Position numbers and translations under genes: made by a program. Below the pieces are notes generated by a model, which saw only the letters and a program-made list of their open reading frames with translations, was not told the DNA's origin and did no database searches. Below, one piece after another: positions 17,359 through 25,146 of a stretch of 64,000 bases of DNA (the stretch's first letter is position 1; the number at the start of each line of letters is the position of its first letter). This DNA is from Pseudarthrobacter albicanus (GTDB taxonomy: Bacteria; Actinomycetota; Actinomycetes; Actinomycetales; Micrococcaceae): the NCBI RefSeq assembly GCF_018224015.1, contig NZ_JAGPOT010000023.1, positions 1 through 64,000 of the forward strand, given 5' to 3'.

Positions 17359-18822
17359 TTACTGGGCCGTTTCTGTGCGGGAGCGGGAAGTGCCGGTGGT
17401 GCTGGCGGCGGCGGTGCTGCTGGCGGCCGAGGCCGTGCGGGGGCCGCGGGTGCCGCGGGAACGGAACACCACGAGCCGGAAGAGCAGGAATTTCACCGCG
17501 GTCGCGGCCAGGTTCGCGGCGGTCACGGTGACGATCTCCAGCCAGGGGCCCGGGGGGCTGCCCGGGCTGCCGTGCACGAGGGCGAGGGCGCCGGCGGTGA
17601 GCGCCAGGCCGATGCTGAATACCAGCAGCCCCTCGAAGTGGTGGCGGGCCGCCTGCTGGCGCCCCTGGATGCCGAACGTGAAGCGCCGGTTGGCGGCGGT
17701 GTTGGCCACCGCCGTGGTCAGCAGGGCCAGGAAGTTGGCGAGCTGGGGGTCCATCAGGCCGCGGCAGAACAGGAAGATCGCGAGGTACGCCAAGGTGGAC
17801 GCGACCCCGATGCTGCCGAAGCGGACGAGTTGCCCGAACAAGCTTCCGCCGGAGCTTTGTTCCTGGGCCCGGGCGGCAGCCGGGAGGGGGCCGCGGGCCA
17901 GCGCGGCGCGCAGTTCCGGGACGGGGATGCGGCCCGAGACCAGGTCGCGGCTCAGCCGCGCCATGCCGCGCAGGTCGGCCACCGCCGTCTGGACGATGTC
18001 GACGCTGGAATCGGGATCGTCGGTCCAGTCCACCGGCACCTCGTGGACGCGCAGTCCGCATTTTTCGGCCAGCACCAGCAGCTCGGTGTCGAAGAACCAG
18101 GCATTGTCCAGCGTGTGCGGGAGGAGCTGCCGCGCGACGTCGGCACGGATGGCCTTGAAACCGCACTGGGCATCGCTGAAGTGGGCGCCCATGAACGAGT
18201 GGAGCAGGAAGTTGTAGCTGCGGGAGATGAATTCACGCTTGGGACCTCGCACGACGCGGGAACTGCGCGTCAGCCGCGTCCCGACGGCGAGGTCCGAGTG
18301 CCCGGAAATCAGCGGGGCAAGCAGAGGCGCCAGCGCCGCCAGGTCGGTGGAGAGGTCCACGTCCATGTAGGCCAGGACCGGCGAGGGCGACGCAAGCCAG
18401 ACCTGCCGCAGCGCGTTTCCGCGGCCCTTTTCGGCCAGATGGACCACCGTCACCTCGCGGAGTTCCCGCGCCACGCGCTCTGCCGTCTTCAGCGTCCCGT
18501 CGGTGCTGGCGTTGTCCGCCACGGTGATCCGGAAGGCATGGGGGAAGGAGGCCAGCAGATGGGCATGCAGCCCGCGCAGGCACGCTTCCAGGTCCCGCTC
18601 CTCGTTGTAGACCGGGATGGTCACGTCCAGCACTGGGACGGCCGTGCGCGTGTTGACGGGGGAACACCGGGGTCCCGGCCCGGCGATAAGCACTGCGGCG
18701 GGAACTGCGGCCGGCACTGCGGCGGGGCCGGCGGGCGTGGCCGGCCCGGCGTCGAGGGCCAGCCCGCCTGCCGCCGTTCCGGACGACGGCAGGGTTCCTG
18801 CGGCCTGGTCTGTGAACGTCAT
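17359..18822 (-). CDS. Bifunctional GT2 glycosyltransferase / GtrA-family protein
   Basis: Fusion of 487 residues. Residues about 60-310 are a GT2 (DPM1-like) domain: 'VTIPVYNEERDLEACLRG', 'DNASTDGT', the DXD-type 'AYMDVDLSTD' and 'DAQCGFKAIRADVARQLLP'. Residues about 335-460 are a four-TM GtrA domain ('FGQLVRFGSIGVASTLAYLA', 'VANTAANRRFTFG'). The GT2 half would load a sugar on polyprenyl phosphate and the GtrA half is thought to help translocate it. It is the first gene of a three-gene operon with the two GT39 enzymes. The first 60 residues are Ala/Gly/Pro-rich and disordered; the true start could be further downstream. Confidence 0.88.
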   Translation of the reverse strand: MTFTDQAAGTLPSSGTAAGGLALDAGPATPAGPAAVPAAVPAAVLIAGPGPRCSPVNTRTAVPVLDVTIPVYNEERDLEACLRGLHAHLLASFPHAFRITVADNASTDGTLKTAERVARELREVTVVHLAEKGRGNALRQVWLASPSPVLAYMDVDLSTDLAALAPLLAPLISGHSDLAVGTRLTRSSRVVRGPKREFISRSYNFLLHSFMGAHFSDAQCGFKAIRADVARQLLPHTLDNAWFFDTELLVLAEKCGLRVHEVPVDWTDDPDSSVDIVQTAVADLRGMARLSRDLVSGRIPVPELRAALARGPLPAAARAQEQSSGGSLFGQLVRFGSIGVASTLAYLAIFLFCRGLMDPQLANFLALLTTAVANTAANRRFTFGIQGRQQAARHHFEGLLVFSIGLALTAGALALVHGSPGSPPGPWLEIVTVTAANLAATAVKFLLFRLVVFRSRGTRGPRTASAASSTAAASTTGTSRSRTETAQ

Positions 18823-18919
18823 GCCTCCACTTTGCCGCAGGCCCTTATGAGGGCTCTAGCGCCAAGCTGTGGACAAGCTGTGCAAGTCCGTGCGTGGCAG
18901 TTTCCGGCGGGAGCGCCAG

Positions 18920-18946
18920 GGCCCCGGATCACGGGGATCCGGGGCC
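18920..18946 (-). terminator. GC-rich hairpin after the transglycosylase gene
   Basis: GGCCCCGGATC (18920-18930) and its exact complement (18936-18946) with a 5-base loop, immediately past the stop of the minus-strand hydrolase gene. There is no U-tract, as is common for actinobacterial terminators. Confidence 0.6.
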
Positions 18947-18974
18947 TCGGGTTGAGGGGCTGGCTGTTGCCGGC

Positions 18975-19772
18975 TTAGTACCAGTTGTGGGCGTAGTGGA
19001 AGTTCAGTGCGCCGCAGGGGGAGCCGTAGCGGTCCTTGACGTAGTCCAGGCCCCAGTTGATCTGGGTCCGGTAGCTGGTCAGGTAGTCAGCGCCCGCGCT
19101 TGCCATCTTCTCGGCCGGCAGGGACTGGACCACACCGTAGGCGCCGCTGCTGGCGTTCGTGGCGGTGGTCTTCCAGTCGGACTCCTTGGTCCAGAGCTTC
19201 ATCAGGCACTGCATCTCGCCTGCGGCCCAGCCGTGGCTTGGGAGCTGGGCGGCGGCGTAAGCCTGCGCCCCGGCGGGGTCATCGACGGCAACGGGGGGTG
19301 CCGGAGCCGGGGCCGGGGCCGGAGCCGGCTCTGGTGCAGGGGCCGGAGCCGGCTCTGGTGCAGGGGCCGGAGCCGGAACCGGTGCCGGTGCCGGCGTTTC
19401 CGCGGGCTTCACTTCGGCGGACTGGGGTGCGATGCTGCCTCCGGCTGCGGTGGCAGGCTGCGCCGCGATCTGGGCCTTCTCGAAGTTGAGCTTCGGCAGC
19501 GGATTTGCGGCCGTGGGGGACGCCTCGGAGGCCGCAGTACCCGCGTTCGGGGCGGCGGTGTCGGAGGCCTGGACGGCAGCGCTGACTCCGACCAGCACCA
19601 CGCAGGCGGCGGCGGTGACGACGGCAGCGCGGCGGCCGGTGGAGCCGATTCCGGCGGCAAAACGGGACAGCGCTGAAGCGGGCCGGGCCGGTTCGGCGCG
19701 GTGGCGCGAGTGGGTGGAACGGGATTTGGGTAAGGCGCCCTCGGGGCGCGTTTGTACCTTGGATTCAGTCAT
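18975..19772 (-). CDS. Secreted lytic-transglycosylase-like peptidoglycan hydrolase
   Basis: Protein of 265 residues. A cytosolic basic start is followed by one TM/signal anchor (about residues 48-68, 'AAVVTAAACVVLVGVSAAVQA'-type) and a Pro-Ala-Glu wall-spanning linker. The C-terminal 80-residue SLT-like domain includes 'KLWTKESDW' (catalytic Glu), 'SGAYGVVQSLP' and 'INWGLDYVKDRYGSPCGA', ending at a Trp-Tyr as in Rpf/SLT-like proteins of actinobacteria. The linker contains an exact 24-bp tandem duplication (19321-19344, 19345-19368) coding APAPEPAP units. Its 5' UTR is a c-di-AMP riboswitch, so expression probably falls when c-di-AMP rises. Role: turnover of peptidoglycan during growth or osmotic change (inference). 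Confidence 0.87.
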   Translation of the reverse strand: MTESKVQTRPEGALPKSRSTHSRHRAEPARPASALSRFAAGIGSTGRRAAVVTAAACVVLVGVSAAVQASDTAAPNAGTAASEASPTAANPLPKLNFEKAQIAAQPATAAGGSIAPQSAEVKPAETPAPAPVPAPAPAPEPAPAPAPEPAPAPAPAPAPPVAVDDPAGAQAYAAAQLPSHGWAAGEMQCLMKLWTKESDWKTTATNASSGAYGVVQSLPAEKMASAGADYLTSYRTQINWGLDYVKDRYGSPCGALNFHYAHNWY

Positions 19773-19784
19773 GGTCGCCTCTCA

Positions 19785-19947
19785 ACGCCGGCGGAGTTAG
19801 CTGTCGGGTTCGGATGGGAAGTCCGGCCGCACGGAATCTCACGTGTCGGCTTCACCCCAAGGGCGCATGCGTGCAAATGCCCGGGACTTCTGGGTCCCCC
19901 ACCTCTGCCTGGTCCAGCGGAATCCGGGAAGCGGCAGAGTTTGGCGT
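19785..19947 (-). ncRNA. Cyclic di-AMP riboswitch (ydaO/yuaA type)
   Basis: The 5' UTR of the hydrolase gene, read on the minus strand, shows the conserved blocks of the ydaO class in order: GGCAGAGGTGGGGGACCC, then TTGGGGTGAAGCCG, then CATCCGAACCCGACAGCTAA just before the coding region. Terminal P1 pairing ACGCC/GGCGT is visible at 19943-19947 with 19785-19789, and CTCTGCC/GGCAGAG pair at 19933-19939 with 19903-19909. The Shine-Dalgarno GAGAGG (19778-19783) lies directly after the aptamer, so ligand binding could act on ribosome access or on termination. Members of this class switch off wall-hydrolase and ion-transport genes when c-di-AMP is high. Confidence 0.92.
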
Positions 19948-20072
19948 CCGTCCGGATATACGGCCCCAATGGCGGCCGCACCCTAAAAACGGTACAGGAG
20001 CCGGGAGCTTAAGTCACATTTTGATAACAGGAACCACGGCGGCGGTGCGTCGGCTTGCGCCCGCCACGCTTT

Positions 20073-20138
20073 CGTTTCGACGGTTCCGCGCCCAGTCGAC
20101 CTCGCGATACGTCCAGTGGGCAGTCAACCGTCGAAACG
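20073..20138 (-). terminator. 13-bp inverted repeat after the histidine kinase gene
   Basis: CGTTTCGACGGTT (20073-20085) and its exact reverse complement (20126-20138) are separated by 40 bases, 20 bases past the kinase stop. It may act as a long-loop terminator, or as an operator for the promoter of the riboswitch transcript that starts just beyond; position alone does not decide. Confidence 0.4.
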
Positions 20139-20157
20139 GCGCGATGGCCTGCGCCCG

Positions 20158-21795
20158 CTACCCGGCCGGCGCGGCCGGCGGAAAGCGCACGGCGAACTCC
20201 GTGCGGCCCGGCCGGGAGGTGACCTCGACGGTACCTCCGTGGGCCTCCGCGATCGATTGCACGATGGACAGCCCCAGCCCGCTGGTCCCCTCGGCGGTGG
20301 GCGAGACGGCGGTGGGCGGGACCGCGGTGGGTGGGACCGCGGCGGCAGGGGTCCCGCCGGCAGACATCGCGGCCGTCCTCCCCGGCGCCCCGGCCGTGAC
20401 TGCCGCCTCCGCCCTGGCGGGTGCCGCCGTCGTGACCGCCGGATTCTTCCGTGCCGCGTCTGCCCGCGCGAAGCGGGCAAAGACCCGGCCGATAAACTCG
20501 GGCGCGATCCCGCTGCCGTTGTCCGTCACCGTCAGCACGGCGCTGCCGTCCGCCGAACGCATCACGCCGGTGACCACGGTGGTCCCGGGGGCTGTGTGCT
20601 TGCGCGCATTCGAGAGCAGGTTGGCCAGCACCTGGTGGAGCTGGGTCGCATCGCCGCGCACCGTCACCGGTTCTTCCGGGAGCTCCAGTTGCCAGACGCG
20701 GTCCGGGGCCATGACCTTCTCGTCGCTGACGCTCTCGATCGCCAGTTGCGTGAGGTCGACGTCACTGAGCTTCAGCGGCTGGCCCTCGTCCAGACGCGCC
20801 AGCAGCAGCAGATCCTCCACCAGGGTGGTCATCCGCACGGACTGGCTCTGCACCCGCGCGAGGGATCTTTCCCCGTCCGGCGTGAAATGCTCGGTCATCC
20901 GCATCAGCTCGGTGTAGCCGCGGATGGCGGTCAGCGGGGTGCGCAGCTCGTGCGAGGCATCGGCCACGAACTGGCGCACCTTCATCTCGCTGACCTGCCG
21001 CGCCTCGAGCGCGCTGGAGACGTTCTCCAGCATCTGGTTCAGCGCGTAGCCCACGCTGCCCACTTCCGTTCCGGGATGGGCGGCCGACGCCGGGACCCGC
21101 ACCGCGAGTGCCACCTCGCCGGCGTCGAGCGGGAGGCGGGACACCTTGGTGGCCACCTCGGACAGCTGCTCAAGCGGCTTCATGGTCCGCCGGATCAGCG
21201 CGGTCCCGGCGAGGCCGATCAGCACGAGGCCGCCGGCGGAGACCACCACCATGGTCCAGACCAGTGAGGTCAGGGTGTTCTGCTTGTCGGCCAGCGGCAG
21301 GCCGGTGACGATCACGTCACCGTAGGGTGCCTGCACGGCGGTCAGCCGGTAGGCGCCGGCGGACAGTGTGCGGTCCACGGGGATGCCGTTGGGCGTGAGG
21401 GCGAGGAGGGCATGGCCGTCGTCGGGGGACAGGCCCTTCCGCGTGGCGTCCTCGGCAAGGAAACCGGCGCTGCTGACCGCGCCGCCCAGGATCCGGGCGT
21501 TGAGGGTGCCGACGCCCTGGCCACGCGCCTCGAGGGGATCCAGCCGGCCGCCGCCGGGGTTGCCCGGGGCCGGACGGCCGAATTCCCGCGCGCGGCCGGA
21601 GGCCTGGTCAAGCTGGGTGTCGAGCTGACGGGTGAGGAAGAGATCCATGGAGGCATAGCTGAACAGTCCGACAGCGCCGCAGATGGCCACGAGCAGGGCC
21701 ATCGCAACGAGGACCAGGCGGGTGCGCAGATGCCAGGTGGAGGGGTTGCGCCAGTCGCGGCCCGGGGGGCGGCTGGCGCCGGAGAGGGTGGGCAC
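20158..21795 (-). CDS. Sensor histidine kinase (HisKA type)
   Basis: Protein of 545 residues: TM1 about 25-47, extracytoplasmic sensor about 50-175, TM2 about 178-200, HAMP, then HisKA with the H box 'FVADASHELRTPLTAIRGY' and HATPase_c with N box 'HQVLANLLSNARKHT', G1 'VTDNGSGIAPEF', F-type 'RVFARFAR' and G2 'GTSGLGLSIVQSI'. Unusually, about 55 residues rich in Ala, Pro and Thr are inserted between the F and G2 boxes, in the ATP lid. They are encoded partly by 15-bp tandem repeats at 20293-20352 (AVPPT units). It pairs with the response regulator 3 bases upstream. Signal unknown; the envelope gene setting suggests a cell-surface cue. Confidence 0.93.
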   Translation of the reverse strand: MPTLSGASRPPGRDWRNPSTWHLRTRLVLVAMALLVAICGAVGLFSYASMDLFLTRQLDTQLDQASGRAREFGRPAPGNPGGGRLDPLEARGQGVGTLNARILGGAVSSAGFLAEDATRKGLSPDDGHALLALTPNGIPVDRTLSAGAYRLTAVQAPYGDVIVTGLPLADKQNTLTSLVWTMVVVSAGGLVLIGLAGTALIRRTMKPLEQLSEVATKVSRLPLDAGEVALAVRVPASAAHPGTEVGSVGYALNQMLENVSSALEARQVSEMKVRQFVADASHELRTPLTAIRGYTELMRMTEHFTPDGERSLARVQSQSVRMTTLVEDLLLLARLDEGQPLKLSDVDLTQLAIESVSDEKVMAPDRVWQLELPEEPVTVRGDATQLHQVLANLLSNARKHTAPGTTVVTGVMRSADGSAVLTVTDNGSGIAPEFIGRVFARFARADAARKNPAVTTAAPARAEAAVTAGAPGRTAAMSAGGTPAAAVPPTAVPPTAVSPTAEGTSGLGLSIVQSIAEAHGGTVEVTSRPGRTEFAVRFPPAAPAG

Positions 21796-21798
21796 CGG

Positions 21799-22539
21799 CT
21801 ACTCCGCCGGTTTCAGGACATAGCCGGCCCCGCGCACCGTATGGATCATGGGCGCGTGGTTGGCGTCGACCTTCTTGCGCAGGTAGGAAATGTACAGCTC
21901 GACGATGTTGGCCTGTCCGCCGAAGTCATAGTCCCAGACCCGGTCCAGGATCTGGGCCTTGCTGATGACGCGCTTGGGGTTCTCCATGAGGTAGCGCAGC
22001 AGCTCGAACTGCGTCGCCGTGAGGTGCAGCTCCTCCCCGGCCCGCGTGACTTCCCGGGTGTCGACGTTGAGGACGAGGTCCCCGACGACGAGTTCCGCGG
22101 TGTCCATGGCGGCGACACCGGAGCGCTGCACCAGCCGGTGCAGGCGCAGCAAAACTTCCTCCATGCTGAACGGCTTGGTGACGTAGTCATCGCCGCCGGC
22201 GGCCAGGCCGGTGATCTTGTCCTGCACGGCGTCCTTGGCGGTCAGGAACAAGGCGGGCACCTCCGGCGCGAAGGCGCGGATCCTGCCCAGCAGCTCCACG
22301 CCGTCGAACCCGGGAAGCATGACGTCGAGCACCAGCACGTCCGGGCGGAACTCCTTGGCAAGCTTGACCGCCTCGGGACCGTCGGCGGCGACGGCCACGG
22401 ACCAGCCTGCCATCCGCAGGCCCATGCTCATGAGCTCGGAAAGGCTGGGCTCGTCGTCCACGACCAGCGCGCGGATGGGCGAGCCGTCCGGATGCGTGAG
22501 CTGGGGAAGGTTGTTGGTCATGGAGTGTGAAGTGGCCAT
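21799..22539 (-). CDS. OmpR/PhoB-family response regulator
   Basis: Protein of 246 residues. Receiver domain: acidic pair 'VVDDEPSLSELM', phosphoacceptor Asp in 'VLVLDVMLPGFDGVELL', 'FLTAKDAVQDKITG' and Lys in 'YVTKPFSMEEVLLR'. The C-terminal winged helix has 'LTATQFELLRYLMENPKRV' and 'VELYISYLRKKVD', ending 'IHTVRGAGYVLKPAE'. The open frame extends far upstream, but the family start is the ATG at 22539, with another possible Met six codons later. The gene is first in a two-gene operon with the kinase and divergent from the Gly-rich membrane protein; the 231-base gap between them is the natural place for its binding sites. Confidence 0.93.
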   Translation of the reverse strand: MATSHSMTNNLPQLTHPDGSPIRALVVDDEPSLSELMSMGLRMAGWSVAVAADGPEAVKLAKEFRPDVLVLDVMLPGFDGVELLGRIRAFAPEVPALFLTAKDAVQDKITGLAAGGDDYVTKPFSMEEVLLRLHRLVQRSGVAAMDTAELVVGDLVLNVDTREVTRAGEELHLTATQFELLRYLMENPKRVISKAQILDRVWDYDFGGQANIVELYISYLRKKVDANHAPMIHTVRGAGYVLKPAE

Positions 22540-22770
22540 GGGACAACTCTCTGTTCTGGGCGTTAGGTGCGGCTTTGCGGATCCTGTGCAGCGCCTGTGA
22601 ATCCCAGCGTAGCGAGCTGGGTGGATCCGCTGGGCATCTGCTGAGCCGGCAGCGGGTGCACCGGCGGCCGGCAGGTCACAGCCACGGCTGGTGAGCCGCA
22701 CAGCGCAGGCACAGGATTGCCCAGCACCCTGATGGGGACCTCGATTCCGTCCCCATTGAAGGAGAACGCC

Positions 22771-23685
22771 ATGAGCGGACAGCAGCCCGGGCCCGTGCCG
22801 GAAACCACCCCGGACGGCGCTGCGGCGCCCGCGCCGGTGACTTGGCCGGTCACCGGTCCCGCGGACGCACCGCACGGCGCCGGGCAGCCAGCGCAGGCTG
22901 CGGCGCCCGGGTGGGGTGCGCCGGCGCAGGCTGCGGCTCCGGATTGGGGTGGGCCCGGGCGGGGTGGGCCCGGTTGGGGCGCACCGCCGCAGGATTTGGC
23001 CGGGCCGGCCCAGGGCTGGGGCGGGGCGGGGGCACCTCGACGGGGAACGACCGCGAAACCCTGGACCCTCAAGCGCGGCCTCGTCGTCGCCGGTGCCGCC
23101 GTGGTGCTCGCGGCCGGTGCCGGATTCGGGGTCTATGCCCTGACGTCCAGTTCGGCGGCAGCTGATGGAACGGCAGCTGCCGGAACGGCACCCGCCGGCC
23201 CCCGCGGCCAGGGCTTCGCCCCGGGCGGCGCCGGCGGGCAAGGCTCTGCCCCGGGCGGCCTTGCCCCGGATGGCTTTGCCGGGGGCGGCATGCCCGCCCA
23301 GGGCGGCGCCGGCAACTTCGCGCCCGGCGGGGTGGGCGGGGGGCTTACCGCTGCCGTGCACGCCGAATACGTCGTCCTGCAGGGTGGCGCCTACGTCGTC
23401 AAGGCCGAACAGTTCGGCACCGTGACCGAGATCAGCCCGGGTTCCGTCACCGTGAAGAGCAGCGACGGCTTCACGCGCAGTTACCTCCTGGGCACCGATG
23501 TGGCCGTGGGCAGGCAGCAACAAAGGCGCCAGCAAGGCGGAGGCAGTACCGGCAGCCAGCTGGGCGTGGCGGACATCGTCGCCGGGGCGTCGGTGCGGAT
23601 CGTGGCCGTCACGAACGGTGCTGACTACGCAGCCGAGTCGGTGGTGGTGGCGGCAACGGCCGCGGCCACCGGCCAGACCAACTGA
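22771..23685 (+). CDS. Membrane-anchored Gly/Pro-rich hypothetical protein
   Basis: Protein of 304 residues that I cannot name. Layout: a Pro/Ala/Gly/Trp-rich cytosolic region (about 1-105) with repeated AQAAAPxWG-like units; one TM (about 110-130, 'RGLVVAGAAVVLAAGAGFG'); an external Gly-rich stretch with GGxAPGG repeats (about 145-200); and a C-terminal small beta domain reading 'FGTVTEISPGSVTVKSSDGF' and 'ADIVAGASVRIVAV', resembling DUF5666-type OB-like domains. AAGGAG is 8 bases before ATG 22771. It is divergent from the response regulator, so it is a likely target. The Gly-rich linker resembles those in the two GT39 proteins nearby. Confidence 0.75.
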   Translation: MSGQQPGPVPETTPDGAAAPAPVTWPVTGPADAPHGAGQPAQAAAPGWGAPAQAAAPDWGGPGRGGPGWGAPPQDLAGPAQGWGGAGAPRRGTTAKPWTLKRGLVVAGAAVVLAAGAGFGVYALTSSSAAADGTAAAGTAPAGPRGQGFAPGGAGGQGSAPGGLAPDGFAGGGMPAQGGAGNFAPGGVGGGLTAAVHAEYVVLQGGAYVVKAEQFGTVTEISPGSVTVKSSDGFTRSYLLGTDVAVGRQQQRRQQGGGSTGSQLGVADIVAGASVRIVAVTNGADYAAESVVVAATAAATGQTN

Positions 23686-24271
23686 GTCAGCACAGCCTTG
23701 ACGGGCCCGGGCCGGAGAAAACATCCCCCGCAGCCCGCAGTCCGCAGCCCGGAGCCAGGCCCGTGCCGGGCAGCGCGACCACTCCGTGGACGGTGGACAG
23801 AGGTTGCGCGGGCAGGGACAGTTTCGCCGAGTTACATTACAGTGAAGGATTCCGAAGACAACGGGGGTCATCGCCGAACAATGTTCGACGATGATCCCGT
23901 TCGACCCCTTAGAGGCATTAAATAGGTCTTATTTCGCAGTCCCTATCGAATTGTGACTTGCACTACATTTCGGCATTCTGTCTCAGGATGTGGAACCTGT
24001 AGCCCTTTGTTACTTGCAAGTTCTCATTGTTACGATGCACACTTCAATTGTGAACAAGAACTCAACAGCACCTGCACCCGCAGCTTCCTGGATCAGCACA
24101 CCCGCTGTAACCGAGATGCGCTGTTGTCGAATGTACGCCTAACTTTTACACCCCAAAGGTTTCTAGGCATTCGCCCCCAGCCCAGCGTCGGGCGCCCCTC
24201 CCCAGTTTTCATTGCGGGGAATAACAGCATTCGAGCCGCGATGACGGCCATTCACATTGAGGTAAGCATTC
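23686..24271 (+). promoter_or_regulatory. Long AT-richer intergenic leader with promoter and repeated motifs
   Basis: Nearly 590 bases without a supported gene, and from about 23800 clearly lower in GC than the surroundings. Best promoter: TTGTTA (24008-24013), 17 bases, TACGAT (24031-24036), leaving a leader of more than 200 bases before the regulator at 24272. Repeated motifs are TTGTGACTTGCA (23951-23962) versus TTGTTACTTGCA (24008-24019), and AATTGTGA at 23949-23956 and 24046-24053. An imperfect palindrome lies at about 23868-23894. Such an arrangement suggests binding of the downstream winged-helix protein or another regulator; unproven. Confidence 0.45.
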
Positions 24272-25132
24272 ATGTCAGTTGCATCTGGATACGTCCACAT
24301 CTCCGTCCGTAATGCCGGCAAGGCCGGCCAGGCCTCCGGCATCCGCCAGGGCTTCGGCGGCGGCGCGGCCTTCACCCCCGCCGGCTCTGGCAACAGCTTC
24401 CCGGCGCCCGGCTACGCAGCCCAGGGCTACAACCCCAACTCGTACGGCCAGCTGCGCGCCGTTCCCGTCGCGCCGGCCACAGCGCCCGCCCCCGTGATTG
24501 CCCCCGGTGCCGCCGGCGCGGACCGTCCGGCTGCGGCCGACAACGTTGCCCGCGGCTTCGTGCTGTACATGGGTATCGACGAAGATACTGCGGCGGCTGC
24601 CGGCACTTCCATTGCCAAGCTCGCCCAGGAGATCCGCGCCTACGCACAGTCCCTCGTCTCCGGCGCCGAAAGCTACGCCGCCGTCGCCGTGGCACCGGCC
24701 AGCGCCCCGGGTTCCGCCCTCGACGTCGTCCGTTCCACCTTCGGTGACCCGACAGCCGGCCCCCGCCAGCGTACGGAGACAGCACGCACGCAGCCGCAGG
24801 ACGCGCGCCCCTCCGGCGTGCTGATCGACCTCGCCCGCCGTGAGGTACACCTCGACGGCGAATCCCTGAACCTCACATTCAAGGAATTCGAGCTCCTGAA
24901 CTACCTCGTCGAAAACGGCACCCGCACCGTGGGCCGTGACGAGCTACTGGAAGGACTCTGGCGCAACGCCGAAGAGGTGCCGAACGAGCGCACCATCGAC
25001 GTCCACATCCGCCGCCTGCGCTCCAAGCTCGGACGCCTGGCCAACACCGTGCGTACCGTGCGCGGCCAGGGCTACCGGTTCTACGAGCACCCCGAGGTCG
25101 TCGTCTGGGCCGCTCCGGAATACTCGATCTAG
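24272..25132 (+). CDS. Orphan winged-helix (OmpR-type DNA-binding) regulator without receiver
   Basis: Protein of 286 residues. Residues about 1-90 are low-complexity Gly/Ala/Pro/Tyr; about 90-150 form a helical, Ala-rich region starting 'GFVLYMGIDEDTAAAAG'. The C-terminal 110 residues are a complete Trans_reg_C domain: 'GVLIDLARREVHLDGESLNL', 'FKEFELLNYLVENG', 'NERTIDVHIRRLRSKLG' and 'VRTVRGQGYRFYEHPE'. No phosphorylatable Asp domain is present, so control is probably through protein level or a ligand. GAGG (24259-24262) is 9 bases before the ATG. Monocistronic, with a long regulated-looking leader upstream and a hairpin terminator after. Confidence 0.87.
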   Translation: MSVASGYVHISVRNAGKAGQASGIRQGFGGGAAFTPAGSGNSFPAPGYAAQGYNPNSYGQLRAVPVAPATAPAPVIAPGAAGADRPAAADNVARGFVLYMGIDEDTAAAAGTSIAKLAQEIRAYAQSLVSGAESYAAVAVAPASAPGSALDVVRSTFGDPTAGPRQRTETARTQPQDARPSGVLIDLARREVHLDGESLNLTFKEFELLNYLVENGTRTVGRDELLEGLWRNAEEVPNERTIDVHIRRLRSKLGRLANTVRTVRGQGYRFYEHPEVVVWAAPEYSI

Positions 25133-25146
25133 CCTTACCTTCGCGC

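Noticed and set aside
14101..18978. Open frame of more than 1600 codons on the plus strand opposite the GT39/GT2 genes
   Set aside because: It is the antisense shadow of high-GC membrane protein genes; the composition (Gly, Arg, Gln, His-rich) has no family features, and the minus-strand genes are full-length and coherent.
23686..23800. Terminator for the Gly-rich membrane protein gene
   Set aside because: No convincing stem with or without U-tract was found directly after 23685.
22540..23871. Upstream extension of the response regulator frame
   Set aside because: It is antisense to the Gly-rich membrane protein and composed of Arg/Pro/Gly-rich noise; the receiver domain starts shortly after 22539.
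23875..23887. CGAAC-AAT-GTTCG resembling a LexA/SOS box
   Set aside because: Actinobacterial SOS boxes have CGAAC-N4-GTTCG; the spacer here is 3 bases, and no DNA-repair gene follows.
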